Below are positions 34,799 to 47,300 of a DNA stretch of 64,000 nt, piece by piece. Origin of the DNA: Cryptomeria japonica (Eukaryota > Streptophyta > Pinopsida > Cupressales > Cupressaceae); NCBI RefSeq assembly GCF_030272615.1, contig NC_081409.1, forward strand, positions 620,024,255-620,088,254, in the 5' to 3' direction. The notes beneath the pieces are model-generated. The model saw nothing but the letters and a program-made list of their open reading frames with translations. It was not told where the DNA came from and made no database searches. A program made the translations under genes and the position numbers. Every line of letters starts with the position of its first letter. Position 1 is the stretch's first letter.

Positions 34799-36570
34799 CA
34801 GGCTGTTTGGCCTATTTCGGGAGAGGAATCTAAAGAAATTGACTCTATTAATCACCTTATGATAATTAATCGAGTGTCAATCATGAAGTTATATGATGAA
34901 GAATCAATTCTTTATAAGGTCCTAATAAATGAATTAATAGAGGACCAAGAATTGCAGGAATTGGTTTCAAATATTGTAGGTTTGGACTTTCCTATAGCCA
35001 CTGATATCTTGCATACCTTGTTGCCACAGGAATTGTCTTATTCTCATATAAATCAGATTGATCTTACTATCAAGATAGAGGTGGAATTGAATAAATATTT
35101 AAACATCAATAAGAATATAGCAAACACTCAAAAATATAGCCTAGTAGGCTTGCTAAAACTCCATAGAAATGCTTTTGCATGGGATTACAAGGATATGAAT
35201 GGAATTGATCCAACCATTTGTACTCATTGCATTTACATAAAGGATGAGTGTGGCTCCCTCAGACAACCTCAAAGAAGAGTCAACCCTACCTTGAAGGAGA
35301 TAGTTAAAGAAGAATTGCAGAAATTGTTGAAAGCTAGGTTTATCTATCCTATCTCTGACAATCAATGGATATCACCTTTGGTGATAGTTCCTAAAAAGGG
35401 AGGTAAATGGAGAGTATGTGTTGATTATAGAGCATTGAACTTAGCCACAAGGAAGGATCATTTTCCACTGCCATTTGTGGATCAGGTATTGGATTCTCTT
35501 GCTGGTAAGAGATATTTTTCATTCTTGGATGGATTTAGTGGCTATAAACAAATACAAATAGCTCTTGAGGATTAGGAGAAAACAACATTTACTTGCCCAT
35601 GGGGCACTTATGCATATTTTGTTCTTCCTTTTGGGTTGTGTAATGCTCCAGCCACTTTCAAAGGGCAATGATCAGTATTTTTTCTGATATTTCCCAAGAT
35701 ATTGTGGAAATTTACATGGATGACTTTACAACTTATGGCTCTGAATTTGATCAAGCATTAGGTAATTTGAAAAAAAATTTACAGCGGTGTGAAGACTACA
35801 ACTTGTCTCTAAACAGTGAGAAGTGTTTCATTATGATGGAAGAAGGAATAGTCCTTGGTCATCATATATCTGTACAAGGCATACAAGTGGATCCAACAAA
35901 GATTGAGGTTATTCAGCATATTAATGACCCTGTGAAGCAAAAAGATGTGAGAAATTTTCTTGGCCATGCTGGATACTACAGAAGGTTTATCAAAGATTTA
36001 AGCAAAATTGCAAGTCCCTTATATTCACTGCTTACTAAAGATTTAGAATTTAAATGGACCTCAGCATGCAATGAAGCTTTTTTAAAGCTTAAGCATGCTT
36101 TGACTCAAGCACTAGTTCTAAAAGGACCTAATTGGTCTCTACCATTCCAAATCCATACTGATGCATCTAATTATGCCATAGGAGCAGTGCTGGGACAAAA
36201 AGTTGACAAGTTGGAAAATGCAATATATTATATCAGCAAGAATTTGCAGAGACCTGAATTGAATTATACAGTTACTGAAAAGGAAATGCTAGATGTCATA
36301 TATGCCCTTAACAAGTTTAGACACTATATTACAGGGTATCCCATATTTGTGCATATAGATCATACTGCAATTAGATATCTCATGAATAAGCCATCAATCA
36401 CCGGTAGAATGACTCACTGGTTATTGTTGATGCAGGAATTTGATATCACAGTTGTTGATAAGCCAGGGAAGTCTAATGTTGTTGCAAATTATCTTTCATG
36501 TCTTCAATTGCAAGAAGATTCTACAATGATAGATAACACTTTTCCAGATGAGCATTTGTTTCTCATATAG
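34799..36570 (+). pseudogene. pol: Athila-like reverse transcriptase and RNase H
   Basis: RT blocks: FIYPISDNQWISPLVIVPKK, KWRVCVDYRALN, YFSFLDGFSGYKQIQIALED (first catalytic Asp), then VLPFGLCNAPATF. A stop at 35573 and a net one-base frame change near 35665 follow. The next frame resumes with the catalytic motif EIYMDDFTTYG (codons 35713-35727), then SLNSEKCFIMMEEGIVLGH and FLGHAGYYRRFIKDLSKIA. RNase H follows with IHTDASNYAIGAVLGQ, EKEMLDVIYALNKFRHYI and VHIDHTAIRYLM. All catalytic residues are kept although the frame is broken. Confidence 0.93.
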
Positions 36571-37853
36571 GCTCATACTCCATGGTATGTTGATATTGCC
36601 AACTATTTAGCTGCAGCTAAGATGCCAATTTCTTTTTTCCTAAGGAAAGAAGGTTGCTAGCTGAAAAAAGTTTTAACTTTTCATGAATTACTGATTGTCT
36701 ATTTTATACTGGACCTGACCAAGTCATGTGAAGATGTGTTAGAGAAGATGAAACATATGACATCCTACATGCATGTCATGATGAGCCATGTGGAGGTCAT
36801 TTTGCTGCCAAAAAGACAGCATTGAAAATACTTAATACCAAATACTATTGGCCTACATTACACAAGGATGTAGCTCATTACACAAGGAAATGTGATAGAT
36901 GTCAGCGAATGGGCAGACCTACAAAATCTGATGAGATGCCACTATATCCTCAAATATCTGTTACACCATTTGACAAGTGGGGATTAGATTTTGTTGGCCC
37001 CATTGATCCACCTTCTAATGGAAAATTTTATATCTTGGTATGCATAGACTCTGTGACAAAATGGGTAGAAGCTAGAGCTATGCAACATGCAAGAGATAAT
37101 AAGATGGCTGAGTTTCTCTATGAAGAAATATTTACAAGGTATAGAGTACCAAGGGAAATTGTCTCAGATCAGGGACCTCAATTTACATCAACATTGATAA
37201 AATCTTTGGTCAATGAATACAATATAAGACACAGGAAATCTACTCCATATCATCCATAGTCTAATGGACAAGTAGAAGTTACCAATAGAGAACTTGAGGC
37301 TATTCTTACAAAAATAGTGTCTATCCACAAGAAAGATTGGTCACATTGATTTTCAGAGGCAATTTGGGCATATAGAACAACATGGAAAACACCAATTGGA
37401 TTCACACCTTTTGAGATGGTTTATGGCAAAACAACAATGATGCCTATTGAATTTGAGCATAAAACCTTGAGAACAGCTCTACAACTAAATATGACATTGT
37501 CGGAAGCACAGAAGGAACGCATTTAGCAGTTAAATACTCTTGATGAATGGAGGAAGATAGTTGTTCAACAGACAGAATTGATTCAAAACCAAAGAGCAAG
37601 ATGGCATGATAAATATATCAGAGAAAAGAAATTCAAAGTTGGTGAATGGGCACTCCTGTATGATTCTAGATATAAGGATGCTATGGGAAAACTCCAAACA
37701 AGGTGGTTAGGTCCTTATGAGGTAGAAGAATTTTTTCAGAATGGAGCAGTCCATTTGTCCACAATAGATCATGTTCAATTTAAACTCTTAGTGAATGGAC
37801 ACCGACTACGACTTTATCACAAGCCAGCTACTAGAGAAGAGTTCCTGCAGTAG
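36571..37853 (+). pseudogene. pol: Athila-like integrase
   Basis: The zinc-binding part is split by frame changes (a CHDEPCGGHF-type block near 36780, then YWPTLHKDVAHYTRKCDRCQ). The core contains KWGLDFVGPIDPPSNG (first Asp), REIVSDQGPQFTS (second Asp) and SNGQVEVTNRELE (Glu), with a TAG at 37257 just before the last. The C-terminal part includes FKVGEWALLYDSRY and TRWLGPYEVEEFF. Stops also occur near 37348 and 37525. No chromodomain follows. Confidence 0.92.
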
Positions 37854-38471
37854 TTTTCTCCCCAAAGTGAAATAAAAGTTCCTGCAGCAAATGGCAAGGT
37901 TCCTACAACAACTGTCAATGATTTGGTACCAATTCATGAGCTTCCTGTTGCACTTGAGCATATTGATAAAGTTGATGTTCTTGCAGCCTCTGTAGTGCAC
38001 TTATTCACCGTATCATAATAAAATATTTCCATGGGAATATTGTTCTCCATACATAAAGTTTCATCCACTACATTCCATTCCACCTTCTTACCTGTCACTT
38101 CATTTCATTTCGCCATCATTTTTGCCCAATTGCATGTACGTGTATATTGTACTTTATTTTAATTATGCATTTATTAGTTCATTATGATTTTTATCCTATT
38201 TAAATCCGCTCCAAACCCAAAATCTCATCAGCCTGTGTGGACACGTACTAGATTAAGTTGGGGGGGGTACTTTATGGTCCTTTTTCCAATAAGATTTATT
38301 ATCAGTTTTTTGATATCCCGAATTGATTTCCTAACTGACATTACTTATGATGATTATTATTTCACGCAAGTGAATAATAAGGTCTGCCACCAAAATTAAG
38401 ATATGTAGATTTTAGTTATTTGTGAAACTGTCAAACATTTTGGTGAAGTTGTGGAAGTATCAGAGTAAAAG
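37854..38471. other. Spacer between integrase and extra ORF
   Basis: No clear gene. It holds several TTCCTGCAGC-like motifs at 37840-37990 that resemble those in the LTR, followed by an AT-rich stretch and the internal purine tract at 38255. Confidence 0.6.
38255..38267 (+). promoter_or_regulatory. Internal polypurine-like tract
   Basis: AAGTTGGGGGGGG lies between pol and the extra ORF. Athila-group elements are known to carry such an internal tract before their third coding region. A plus-strand priming role is inferred. Confidence 0.55.
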
Positions 38472-40833
38472 ATGGGTGGTGATGTAATTTTCCATGAGCC
38501 AATGATCCATGAAGGGTTGTTGCAGGATGTTGTCTGTGAGCATTATTTCCGAAACCATGGCTGGTTGGATTATTTCTTGAAAATCAGGGATTTCAATGAC
38601 GAAATAGCTGCAGAATTTATGCATTCCTTTGATGAAGGAGAAGCTACAATTAAAGGGTTAAGAGTAATTTCTATGGAGCAGTGAATTGCAGAGGTCATAG
38701 GGTTGCTGCAGGAAGGAGAACTCTTTCCAGAATCAAAAGATGCAAGGAGTGTCAGGGCAGAGTTCACAATTTCCACTGATAGACCCTTAATGGTGGATAG
38801 ACAAGGGACTAGAAGGGTTTCTTTACCAACACATTGGCCTCAGGTAGCTTTGTATGTTATGAAATATATTACATGTGAAGGGCGATATTCAAATCTACAT
38901 TCACCTCATTTTAAGTTACTTAGTCATCTATGTCATGGTCGGCGAGTTAATGTCCCAAATTTCTTGTACCATCTCATTTCTATAAGTGCTAAGGAGACTC
39001 AAAAAGATGGAAATCACTCTGTTAGCCATCATGGACTGGTTAAGTTGCTTGTACAGCAATCTCTAAGAGATGTTTCACAAATGGAATGGGGTGTGTTTGA
39101 GGATATTCTGAAATTTAGGGTTGATGAAGCCCCTATTGCGAATAATCTGTCGGCTTAAGAAGAGATTGTTGCAAAAGATCTTTCTAGTGAAGATGAGGGT
39201 TTGTTGGTTGCTGAAGGAGCCACAATTATTATGGAAGGAAATATTGAAGCAAAGTCAATCGAAGAACAACCCTCTACTTCTCTTCAAAGAGATTCACCTA
39301 TTTTGCAAAGGGAAGGAAAAGAATTGGAAAAGGATGAATCAGATGAAGAATTTGTTATCCGACCGCAGGAAACATAGATTCCTCCTGCGGCCAAGAGGCG
39401 TCGAACAAAAACAAAAACTCCTGCAGTCATTTTAAAAGTGTATGTAAGAAGAACAAGAAGGAGGACATAGAAGACTCAACCTGTGAGTAATCCAGCAGAG
39501 GTTATTGCAGTAGAAACTTCGGAAGAAAAAGATGCTGCAGAGAAAGAAATGCAAGAAAACCCCGTGGAAGAGGAAATTCAAGAAAACCTTGCAGAAGAAG
39601 AAATCCAAGAAGAAATTCAAGAAGAAATTGTAATGGATAAGCTAGAAAATCTTGCTTCAATGGCATTGCAATGTGAAGAGATTGTTGATGATGTTCTACA
39701 GCAACCTGAAGAAAATATGGGAGATATGTCAACTCAAAATGAGGAGTTTATTGAAGAAATCCCATGGTCTAAGGTAAGACCTATTAGACCTCCTTCATCC
39801 CTAACTAGTTTATCAATTGCTTTAACATTTTTTTAGGCAATGGGAAATAGAGAAGGATAGGCTGCAGGGGATAATTAATAAGAAGCAAAAAGAGATTGAA
39901 AAGAAAGATAATAGAATTAAGGAATTAGAAGCTAAGGTAGAAGAAATTTATGGTATGGTTCCTGAGATGATGTAGTGTAGGGCACCCCCAAGAATTTATG
40001 TAGTACATTTGAAATAGCGGTATCTGAATTTCAGACTAAACTGCATTGTTAGGGACCTTAATCCATCATTGGAAACACCTGAGGAATTCTATCATGCTTA
40101 TCAAACCTCTCCACATGCTGTAAGGAATTTGTTATGTGAATTATATTTACATAACTATGTTGTACCCAAAGACAAAGAATGGAATCCTTTATTGTATATT
40201 TGGGATATCCATCTCAAAGCTTTAATGTCATGGATCCAAAATGAGATGATCATAGGACCACAAGCCAGGGAGTTTGAAAAATTAGAGCTTGACTGTACAT
40301 TACCATTGAGAAGGGAATCAGAAGCACCCAGGGTTCTGTATTATGATTGGCAAAATTTGCTAATAAGAGATGATGTTAGTAAGATAGTACTTCCAATGAG
40401 AGAGGAAGTCTATCAAGCGTATGAGCATTTGGTTCAGACCCATAGGAAAACCGCACTAGAAGGGTTAACTCAACGTTGGAATCATCTACCAGATCATTTA
40501 AAACTAGGAGAACCTTACTCATTATAGAATTTCCATGCAGCCATACAAAGAGCCGCCAAATGCATACAGCTAGGTAGGGAAAAAGCCAATAACTGGTTGC
40601 CATTGATCTTTCAGCCTCCGATCCTTATGTGGCCACTTTTGGCATGCCAACCAATAGAACAGAATTATGATGCAGTTGTAGAAGAAACAACTAGATGGTC
40701 CAGGTTGGAGAAAATGAAAGGATTTTATTGGAATTTTCCTTCCAAGGGAACCGGACAGGACACTGTTGGTGATTTCAAAGTTTCAGCAAAAATAAAAAAT
40801 TTTCCTTTTGCTACAGGAGCAGCAAACCCTTAA
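38472..40833 (+). pseudogene. Extra ORF of Athila-like element
   Basis: The ATG at 38472 opens a frame that, allowing for stops near 38682, 39156, 39376 and 39468, runs to 39836 and continues after a one-base shift to 40833, about 780 codons. The N-terminal block has HGWLDYFLKIRDFNDEIAAE, LPTHWPQVALYVMKYITCEG and HGRRVNVPNFLYHLISIS. Next come an acidic Glu-rich region containing a basic patch (AAKRRRTKTKTP), a coiled coil (KQKEIEKKDNRIKELEAKVE, about 39880-39945), and a C-terminal block with EEFYHAYQTSPHAVRNLLCE. I see no signal peptide or transmembrane segment, so nothing supports an envelope protein. The layout recalls plant 'putative transposon protein' ORFs; the function is unknown. Confidence 0.75.
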
Positions 40834-40845
40834 AGTTAGAGGGCA

Positions 40846-42111
40846 TGATAAGTCGATGCTTTGACATGTTTTTTATCATGACTCTTAGCTTTTTTTGGTA
40901 TCTTTTGGGTTGCATTGTGATAGTAAAGTATTGTGAATTGACTATATGTAATCCATGTTTTAAAACTGAACTTACGAAATCATGTTTGAGCTTTGTCGGT
41001 TAATTCATGTAGCCATGCCAATTTATTCTTGCAGCCAAATGATTTATCCCTGTGATATGCAAATTATTTAGGATAATGTCATATGTGAGTTAATGAATGT
41101 ATTAATTGAGTAAGATACATATGCATGTCCTTGTATGTTGTTTTTGTTTTAGTGCAGATAATAATTGATGTTGCGGTGGATGATTTTCTTTCGCACCTAA
41201 GAACTGCAGAATCATGTTCAGATAACTGGAGGTCAAACTAAAGGGGATTCGAGCAAGCATAATGTATGGCATAATCAAAGTAGTTATACTTCATCATGGG
41301 AGTTTAACTCTGGTGCATATTGAATTTGCAAAATATCACTTTAAAATGCAAAGACTATGGTTCGGTTTCAGATCCACGGTTCTTGCAACCAAGCTCTTAG
41401 TTTTCTAATTCATCTGACAATTATCTGCCTCTTCATCTGGGCATAACTTGAGTTGTCCATTGTAGTTGATCTTTTCTTTATAATAAGCTCTTCCTTCTTT
41501 CTTAGAGTTAGACAAGATGGAAAGGAATTAAGCAAAGTTTTGACAAGCATTCTAAACTTTCTCTTTTAGAATATGTAGTCATTTTCAGGAAGAAATGAAT
41601 AAGAATATGTTGTTCTGATCTGTTAATAGTACTTTGCTGGGAGTTTGATATCACTCATCCAAGGGAGGCCACTTGGTGAGTGATCCTGTGTTTATGATCA
41701 TTGAAGTTAGTTTTTACTTATTTGCAGTAGAAGTTCATGACTGGGTTGTTCCTGCAGCCACTGGAAATAGATTCGTTGACTGTTCCTGTAGCCAAGACAG
41801 AACAGTGTGATTTTTGTTATTTTCATTAGATCATTTCAGCAGTGTTTTGTGAAGCTTTCATGTAGCCTTTTATGATTTCCATTCCTGCCTTTCCTTTCTG
41901 CATAATGTTAGTTACTGCAGTAATGCAGAATAATCATTTAAGGAGCTTAGTGCATATATATTGTAGACCCATTTCAAGTTTTACATTCCTGGATTGATAA
42001 CTAAATGAACACCAGCCATGAAAATAGTAAACTCTCCCATATGAATGTTCAAACTTTGAATTGAGATTTCAAGTAGAGGTATTATTATTATCATTATAGT
42101 TGGGGTGGACA
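40846..42111 (+). repeat. Athila-like 3' LTR
   Basis: It is 1266 bp and matches the 5' LTR. It is preceded by a weak purine stretch (AAAGTTAGAGGGC), the probable polypurine tract. Confidence 0.95.
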
Positions 42112-43363
42112 TGAGCTTTGGTATGGTAGAACTCCAACAGTGAAATGTTTCAAAGTATTTGGAAGCAAGTTCTATATCTAGAGAGATGAAGATAATCTTG
42201 GAAAGTTTTATAGTAGAGTAGATGAAGGCAACAAACAGCAAGGCATACTAGTGTTACAGCAAAAGGTTGAATAAGCTTGTTGAAAGTGCAAATATGAAGG
42301 TTGATGAAAGTACTTCTAAAGATTCAAAAATAGTAGCAGGATATGAATCTGACGAGCCTGGAGAAGAGAAAAAGGAAGAAGAGAATAGAAGTGAATAAAA
42401 TAATGATCAAGATGCTTTGGCATCTACATCCAAGACTCCAAGGTATGTTCAAAATAATCATTTAGAAAACCATATTATTGGAGATAAGAGAAAAGGTTTC
42501 ATCACAAGAAGCGGGGCAGCTCAAGAGCAAGTCTTGTTGTGTTTACTATTTGAAACTAATCCAAAGACAGTAGAAGAATCTTGCAATGATGAGAATTAGA
42601 TGAAGGCAATGAAAGAAGAAATGGATCCGATTGAGAAAAATCAGACATGGGAATTAGTCAATAGACCAGAAGATAAGATTGTGATTGGAACTAAATGGGT
42701 ATTTCGGAACAAGTTGGATGAAGATGGAAAGGTTCTAAGAAATAAGGAAAGTTTGGTTTGCAAAGGATACACTCAGATTGAAGGCATTCAATTTTATGAA
42801 AATTATGCCTCGGTTGCTCGGATGGAGGCATTCCAGATATTCCTAGCATTTGTAGCATTAAGGACTTCAAGATTTATCAGATGGATGTAAAATCAGCATT
42901 CTTTAATGGAGAATTGAAAGAAGAAGTTTATATTGAACAACTCGAAGGTTTCAAGTTGAGAGATGATCCAAACATTGTTTGTGGACTGAAAAAATGCTTT
43001 GTATGGATTGAAACAACCACCTAGGGCCTAGTGTGAAAGATTATACAAGTACCTAACTGATCAAGAATTTTAGAAGGGATTGATAGATAGCAATTTTGAT
43101 TTCAAGACTGATTTAGGTAAAATCCTAATTGTGGTAGTGTATGTTGATGATATAATCTTTGGAGCAAATGAACGTATGTGAAAAATATTTGCTAATGACA
43201 TGCAGAAAGAATTTGAGATTTCCATGATTGGTGAGTTAAATTTCTTCCTCAATTTGCAAGTTAATAAAAATGAAAAAGGAATTTTCATTTCTTAGTCTAA
43301 GTACATCAAAGACTTGTTAAAGAAGATTGGGTTAGAGAATTCCAAACCGGTGTGTACACCTAT
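42112..43363 (+). pseudogene. pol: Copia integrase end and reverse transcriptase
   Basis: It resumes with ELWYGRTPTVKCFKVFGSKF, the end of the Copia integrase region, then an acidic linker. RT begins with EKNQTWELVNRPEDK and TKWVFRNKLDEDGKV. In a shifted frame near 42875 follow [20 protein letters not shown] (first catalytic Asp) and [10 protein letters not shown] remnants, and then VVYVDDIIFGAN (catalytic DD, about 43135-43165). EFEISMIGELNFFLNLQVN is the usual continuation. Several stops and two frame changes are present. It ends at KPVCTP, where the three-LTR element is inserted, and resumes with MTIGFKLTK at 52770. Confidence 0.92.
43359..43363. repeat. Target-site duplication CCTAT, left copy
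   Basis: CCTAT here and at 52766-52770 flank the entire three-LTR array exactly. Removing the array with one copy restores the Copia reading frame. Confidence 0.9.
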
Positions 43364-44156
43364 TATTAGAATCAATGACAGTCCCAAAGACACTAAGAGG
43401 GGGGGTGAATCAGTGTCTAATCAGTTAAAAAAATATTTATACTTATTAAGAACTTTGCATCCCAAAATAGTGTACTGGTAAATAAGAATTAATGCAACAA
43501 ATAAGAATAACAAAGACAACATAGATAACACACCATAACACAAGATATTAACAAGGAAACCCAGTGTGGGAAAAACCTCGGTGGGAATTGTGACCCACAA
43601 TATTCACTCACTGGCCAATGAATAAATATTACTTACAATGAGGGACCTGCACACGCATGAAGGCTAGCAGCCTAGATCTCACTGCTCAACTACAAAATAG
43701 AAGTCTCACTGACTTACAAAATGGATTATCAAACTCTAATACAATGTACTGCTTCAAATCAGCATCATCTATGCCAGGTTCAGTACCAGTTTAAGCTCAG
43801 TCTATAACCAAAACCTTCACTATCAACTATATCACCTTATACAAAATTGCCTTATACTTCTTATCTATCCTCTACAAAAAAAGACTTATAAGATCTCATA
43901 CATATATGAGTCTTTTACAATATGCCATGTCGGCTTTTACAAGAGATAATTACATTATAAAATAATAAACAAAATCATACTCCATGTCGGCTTGAGTGTC
44001 GGTATGCATTGTTGTCATTGTTGGTGAACTATCTGTCGATGTATGTAGAAGTCTATTACCAGTGCCAGTAACTATCGTTTGGATGCTAGATGATTGCCAG
44101 TTGGTTGCCATCAATGACAACATCAACTATTCTCATAAGAGTGTATAATGCCAGCA
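43364..44156 (-). repeat. LTR A of pol-less element (3' LTR)
   Basis: 793 bp, the same length as LTR B, with high similarity along it. The plus-strand start reads TATTAGAATC where LTR B has TGTTAGAATC, and the end reads GCCAGCA where LTR B has GCCAACA, both single transitions. Confidence 0.95.
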
Positions 44157-44170
44157 ATCTCCCCCTTTGG
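44157..44170 (-). promoter_or_regulatory. Polypurine tract
   Basis: Minus-strand CCAAAGGGGGAGAT lies directly before the LTR. The host Copia element has AAAGGGGGAGAT at 57961-57972 in the same position. Confidence 0.85.
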
Positions 44171-44356
44171 CATTGATGGCAACACTCATGAGAAAAATCC
44201 AAAACTGTTCCAAAAACTGAAGTCCAAAAAGTTTCCAAAAAGATGTGCTCCCCCTGAGCAAGTGATCTCCTCTGTATAAGTATTTTTCTCTTCACTACTC
44301 CCCCTTTGACATCAATGACAAAGGTTGTCAAAAATAGTCAAATGAGTGCAAAAATT

Positions 44357-47300
44357 TCACCTCAAGGTCTGTAACCGGTTGGTTACAATCTGAAAAATAT
44401 CTGCCAAAACTAGATTTAGACTCTGCATAAACCTTTTGCTGTCATTCAAGGTTGCCTCGGTCTGTTGGATCATGTCGATGAGATAGTGCATGTGTTCTTC
44501 CGATGATCGCTCTCCTTGAAGTAATGCCTTAGATATTTCAATTCTCTGAGAGATAAGATTGTCCAACTTGGGACCAAGTTTATTTTTAAGTTCTCGAGCA
44601 TATGACCTTATCCTTGCCTTCTCTTTCTCAAGTTTCTCTAATTTTTCCTCAAAAACTGTCATTTCCTGCTCAAAAACTGATATATGTCTGGATGAACCAA
44701 TTATGTTATCAGCTATGTCATTGATTTTTTTTTGTGTTTTACTGATCTCCTCATCTATGTCCTCTATCAAAATGTGAGGTTTGAATGTTTCCCTATATAT
44801 CTCTTTGTACTCCAAACTTGTAGAGTTAAGTACTGGTAATAATGTATTCAAGTGTTTTGTACACTTCTTTATAGTGTCTTCAAAGAATTTGTTTTTCTCC
44901 TTTTCAACTCTCTCCTTGATTGTGTCCTCATTCACCTTGTCAGTAGTTATTACATTGTCAGCAATAAATTTGGACAATGTGTCCAATTTACCTAAAGAGT
45001 CCTTAATATGATCTATGTTACAATTTGGTGCAATCAACTTAAGAATAGGTAAAGTGTTGCCAATTGCCGTGTAGGCCAATGCATTGCAATCCGTTATCTT
45101 CTTGATTGAATCCAAAAGTACCTCTGTAACATTTGTAGGTCTAAATTCACCTATAGATGTGTTGGATGTCTAACCAATTATCTTTATTACCTCTATGCTT
45201 CCAACAGGTGTAACCATTTTGCTTGCATTTACCTACGGTGGGTCACTCTGGGTTTGCATCTCAACCTACAAAGGTTTCTCAGACTGTTTAATGTCTTTGT
45301 GATTGTTGATTTCTCTGTTTCTATGTGTACCTCTGCCTCAATTTTTTTTCTGAAAGTTCCACTGCCAGTATCTCTCTCTCTGGTGGCCCTGTGCCAATAT
45401 CTTTATCTTCAATAGGTTTTTCAGTTTCTGACAGTTGCTCTATTTGGGTTGGGATCTCAACTTCAATAGTTTCTCTGCCATGTTTCCACTATCAACATTG
45501 TCTACCTTAACCTCTAAATTATCCTTGTCCACAATAATATTTACTTCTTGAGTATCCACATTTATGGTAAAGAGTATCTCAGATTCATGATTTGTATCAT
45601 CATGTGTAATACCTTCAGTGTCAATAACCGGTGGATCTTTTGAGTGTAGTGGTGCATTATCCAAAGGTGGTGGTAGATTGTCAGTAATCTTAATGTTTGG
45701 AACTCCACCAATTTTTACTTTGCCCTTGTCCTTGTCATTCCGATACACTTTGAATGTCTTTTTAGGTCGGTTAATTTCCTCTTGTTTTTCCTTCTCCACA
45801 AAAAATATATCCCAATTATCTATAGTCTCATCTGCAATCTCTTTCACTCTTCCTGCCATTAAGCTTACTTGTTGATGCCCACTAGCAAAAATGGATCAGT
45901 TAGCCTCATAAATAAGTTCATCAATTTCTTCTCTTGAATTAATAGGATGTACAACTAGAAGTTTTTCAATTTTCAGTTTCTTATCCAGCTCCATTACTGC
46001 TATCCTTTTTGCTTCCAATCTTCTATAAAGTTCATTAGGTAAGTCATCCACAACTTCAATCAGAACCTTCTTATAAATGTCCAAGTGTAAAATAATGTTG
46101 TTTTCAATTCTCTCCATGTCTAAATCATTAAATGTATTATATAGTTTGTGCACATTAGCCAAAATGTCATCATCAGTTACTTCATTCAATAAATCATTCA
46201 AACAAGGGGTAATCGATTGTTGTTTCTTCTTTCGTGTTAATTTCTTGGGTAGTCCCCTTACTAACTATTGTTTCTTTCTCAAAGTCCTTGTTCTCTTAGG
46301 TGAAGGAGAGGGTAGTGGTGAAGGTTTTCTCTTCCTCCTTTGAACTCTTTTAAATTTTGTTGCCTTCTCACTGTCAGTTCTAGAAGATGTGTTAACCGGT
46401 GAAATATGTGCCTCTGGTTGAAGTCCTTCAAGATCACTAGCCGATATGCCACTAAGGTTCATGACATTTTCTTTGATTTCCTTTACTTTCTTAGAAGAAT
46501 CTCTAATGTATTTTTCTCTTTTCTTTATTTTCTTCAACAAATTTACATTACTGTCAATAGTCTCAACACTACCAAAGACCTTTTCTGATGGTTATCTCAG
46601 TGCATCCAGTAAAGCTTTGGCATATGTCTCCAGAATAGTAAGATCTACTTCATATCCCATCTCAATGACCCAAATAGTCCTTGGGAGTACTTCCTCCATC
46701 TGTATCTCATCTCTTTTGATAACAAAACAAATCTCTTTATCATATTTATCTACTACACTTTGTGGTAACCTTTCTCTAGCTTGCATCTTAACTTGGAAAG
46801 TTTTAAAGTAATCTATTATGTTGTTGTCTCTAGCAATTCCCATGCTGGTAAAAGCTTCCTATAGTTGTTTTCCTACTGGTATATCATAGCCAAAGTCTTT
46901 GGGTCCTGTACCAAGGATCTCTTTAACAAAGTACAACATCAAACATACCAACAGATTTCCAAAACGGAATGTGTCTTTCTTGTCTCCCTTAATCTTTTTC
47001 AAATTTTCAATAAGCTCATCTTTTAACCATTCACACACATCTATCATTGCATTGTTTTTACCATCTCATAAGCACTATGTATACAGAGACTAGAAACAGA
47101 ATTTAGCCTGTGTGGCCTTGTATCCTAGCACCATACTTACAAATCTCACATTGATGTCCTTAATATCATTTACTCTAAGTGATCTATTGTCAGATGTTAC
47201 TCCAGTTAGGCTTATCACTTTGTTGTTGGGAATCTTCTTTGTCTTATCAGGTCTACTACCGGTTGAGGGTAAACTAGTAGCTACCCTAATTGCTTGTCGG

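Larger units (their letters stand above)
31024..42111 (+). mobile_element. Athila-like Ty3 element inserted in Copia integrase
   Basis: 5' LTR 31024-32281 and 3' LTR 40846-42111 both run from TGATAAGTCGATGC to TTGGGGTGGACA-type ends. Between them lie an Asp-type PBS, gag, protease, RT-RNase H, integrase, an internal purine tract and an additional ORF. A long extra region after integrase and the Asp-type PBS fit the Athila lineage. All genes carry stops. Confidence 0.92.

Noticed and set aside
31024-42111. Endogenous pararetrovirus
   Set aside because: Paired LTRs, target-site duplication, PBS and a Ty3-type integrase define an LTR retrotransposon.
41981-42241. 86-codon minus-strand frame across the 3' LTR end
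   Set aside because: Spans the LTR/Copia boundary and has no motif; chance frame.
44559-45011. Plus-strand hydrophobic Ser/Phe-rich frames in the pol-less element
   Set aside because: Antisense shadows of the Lys/Glu-rich coiled-coil ORF; the apparent membrane segments are artefacts.
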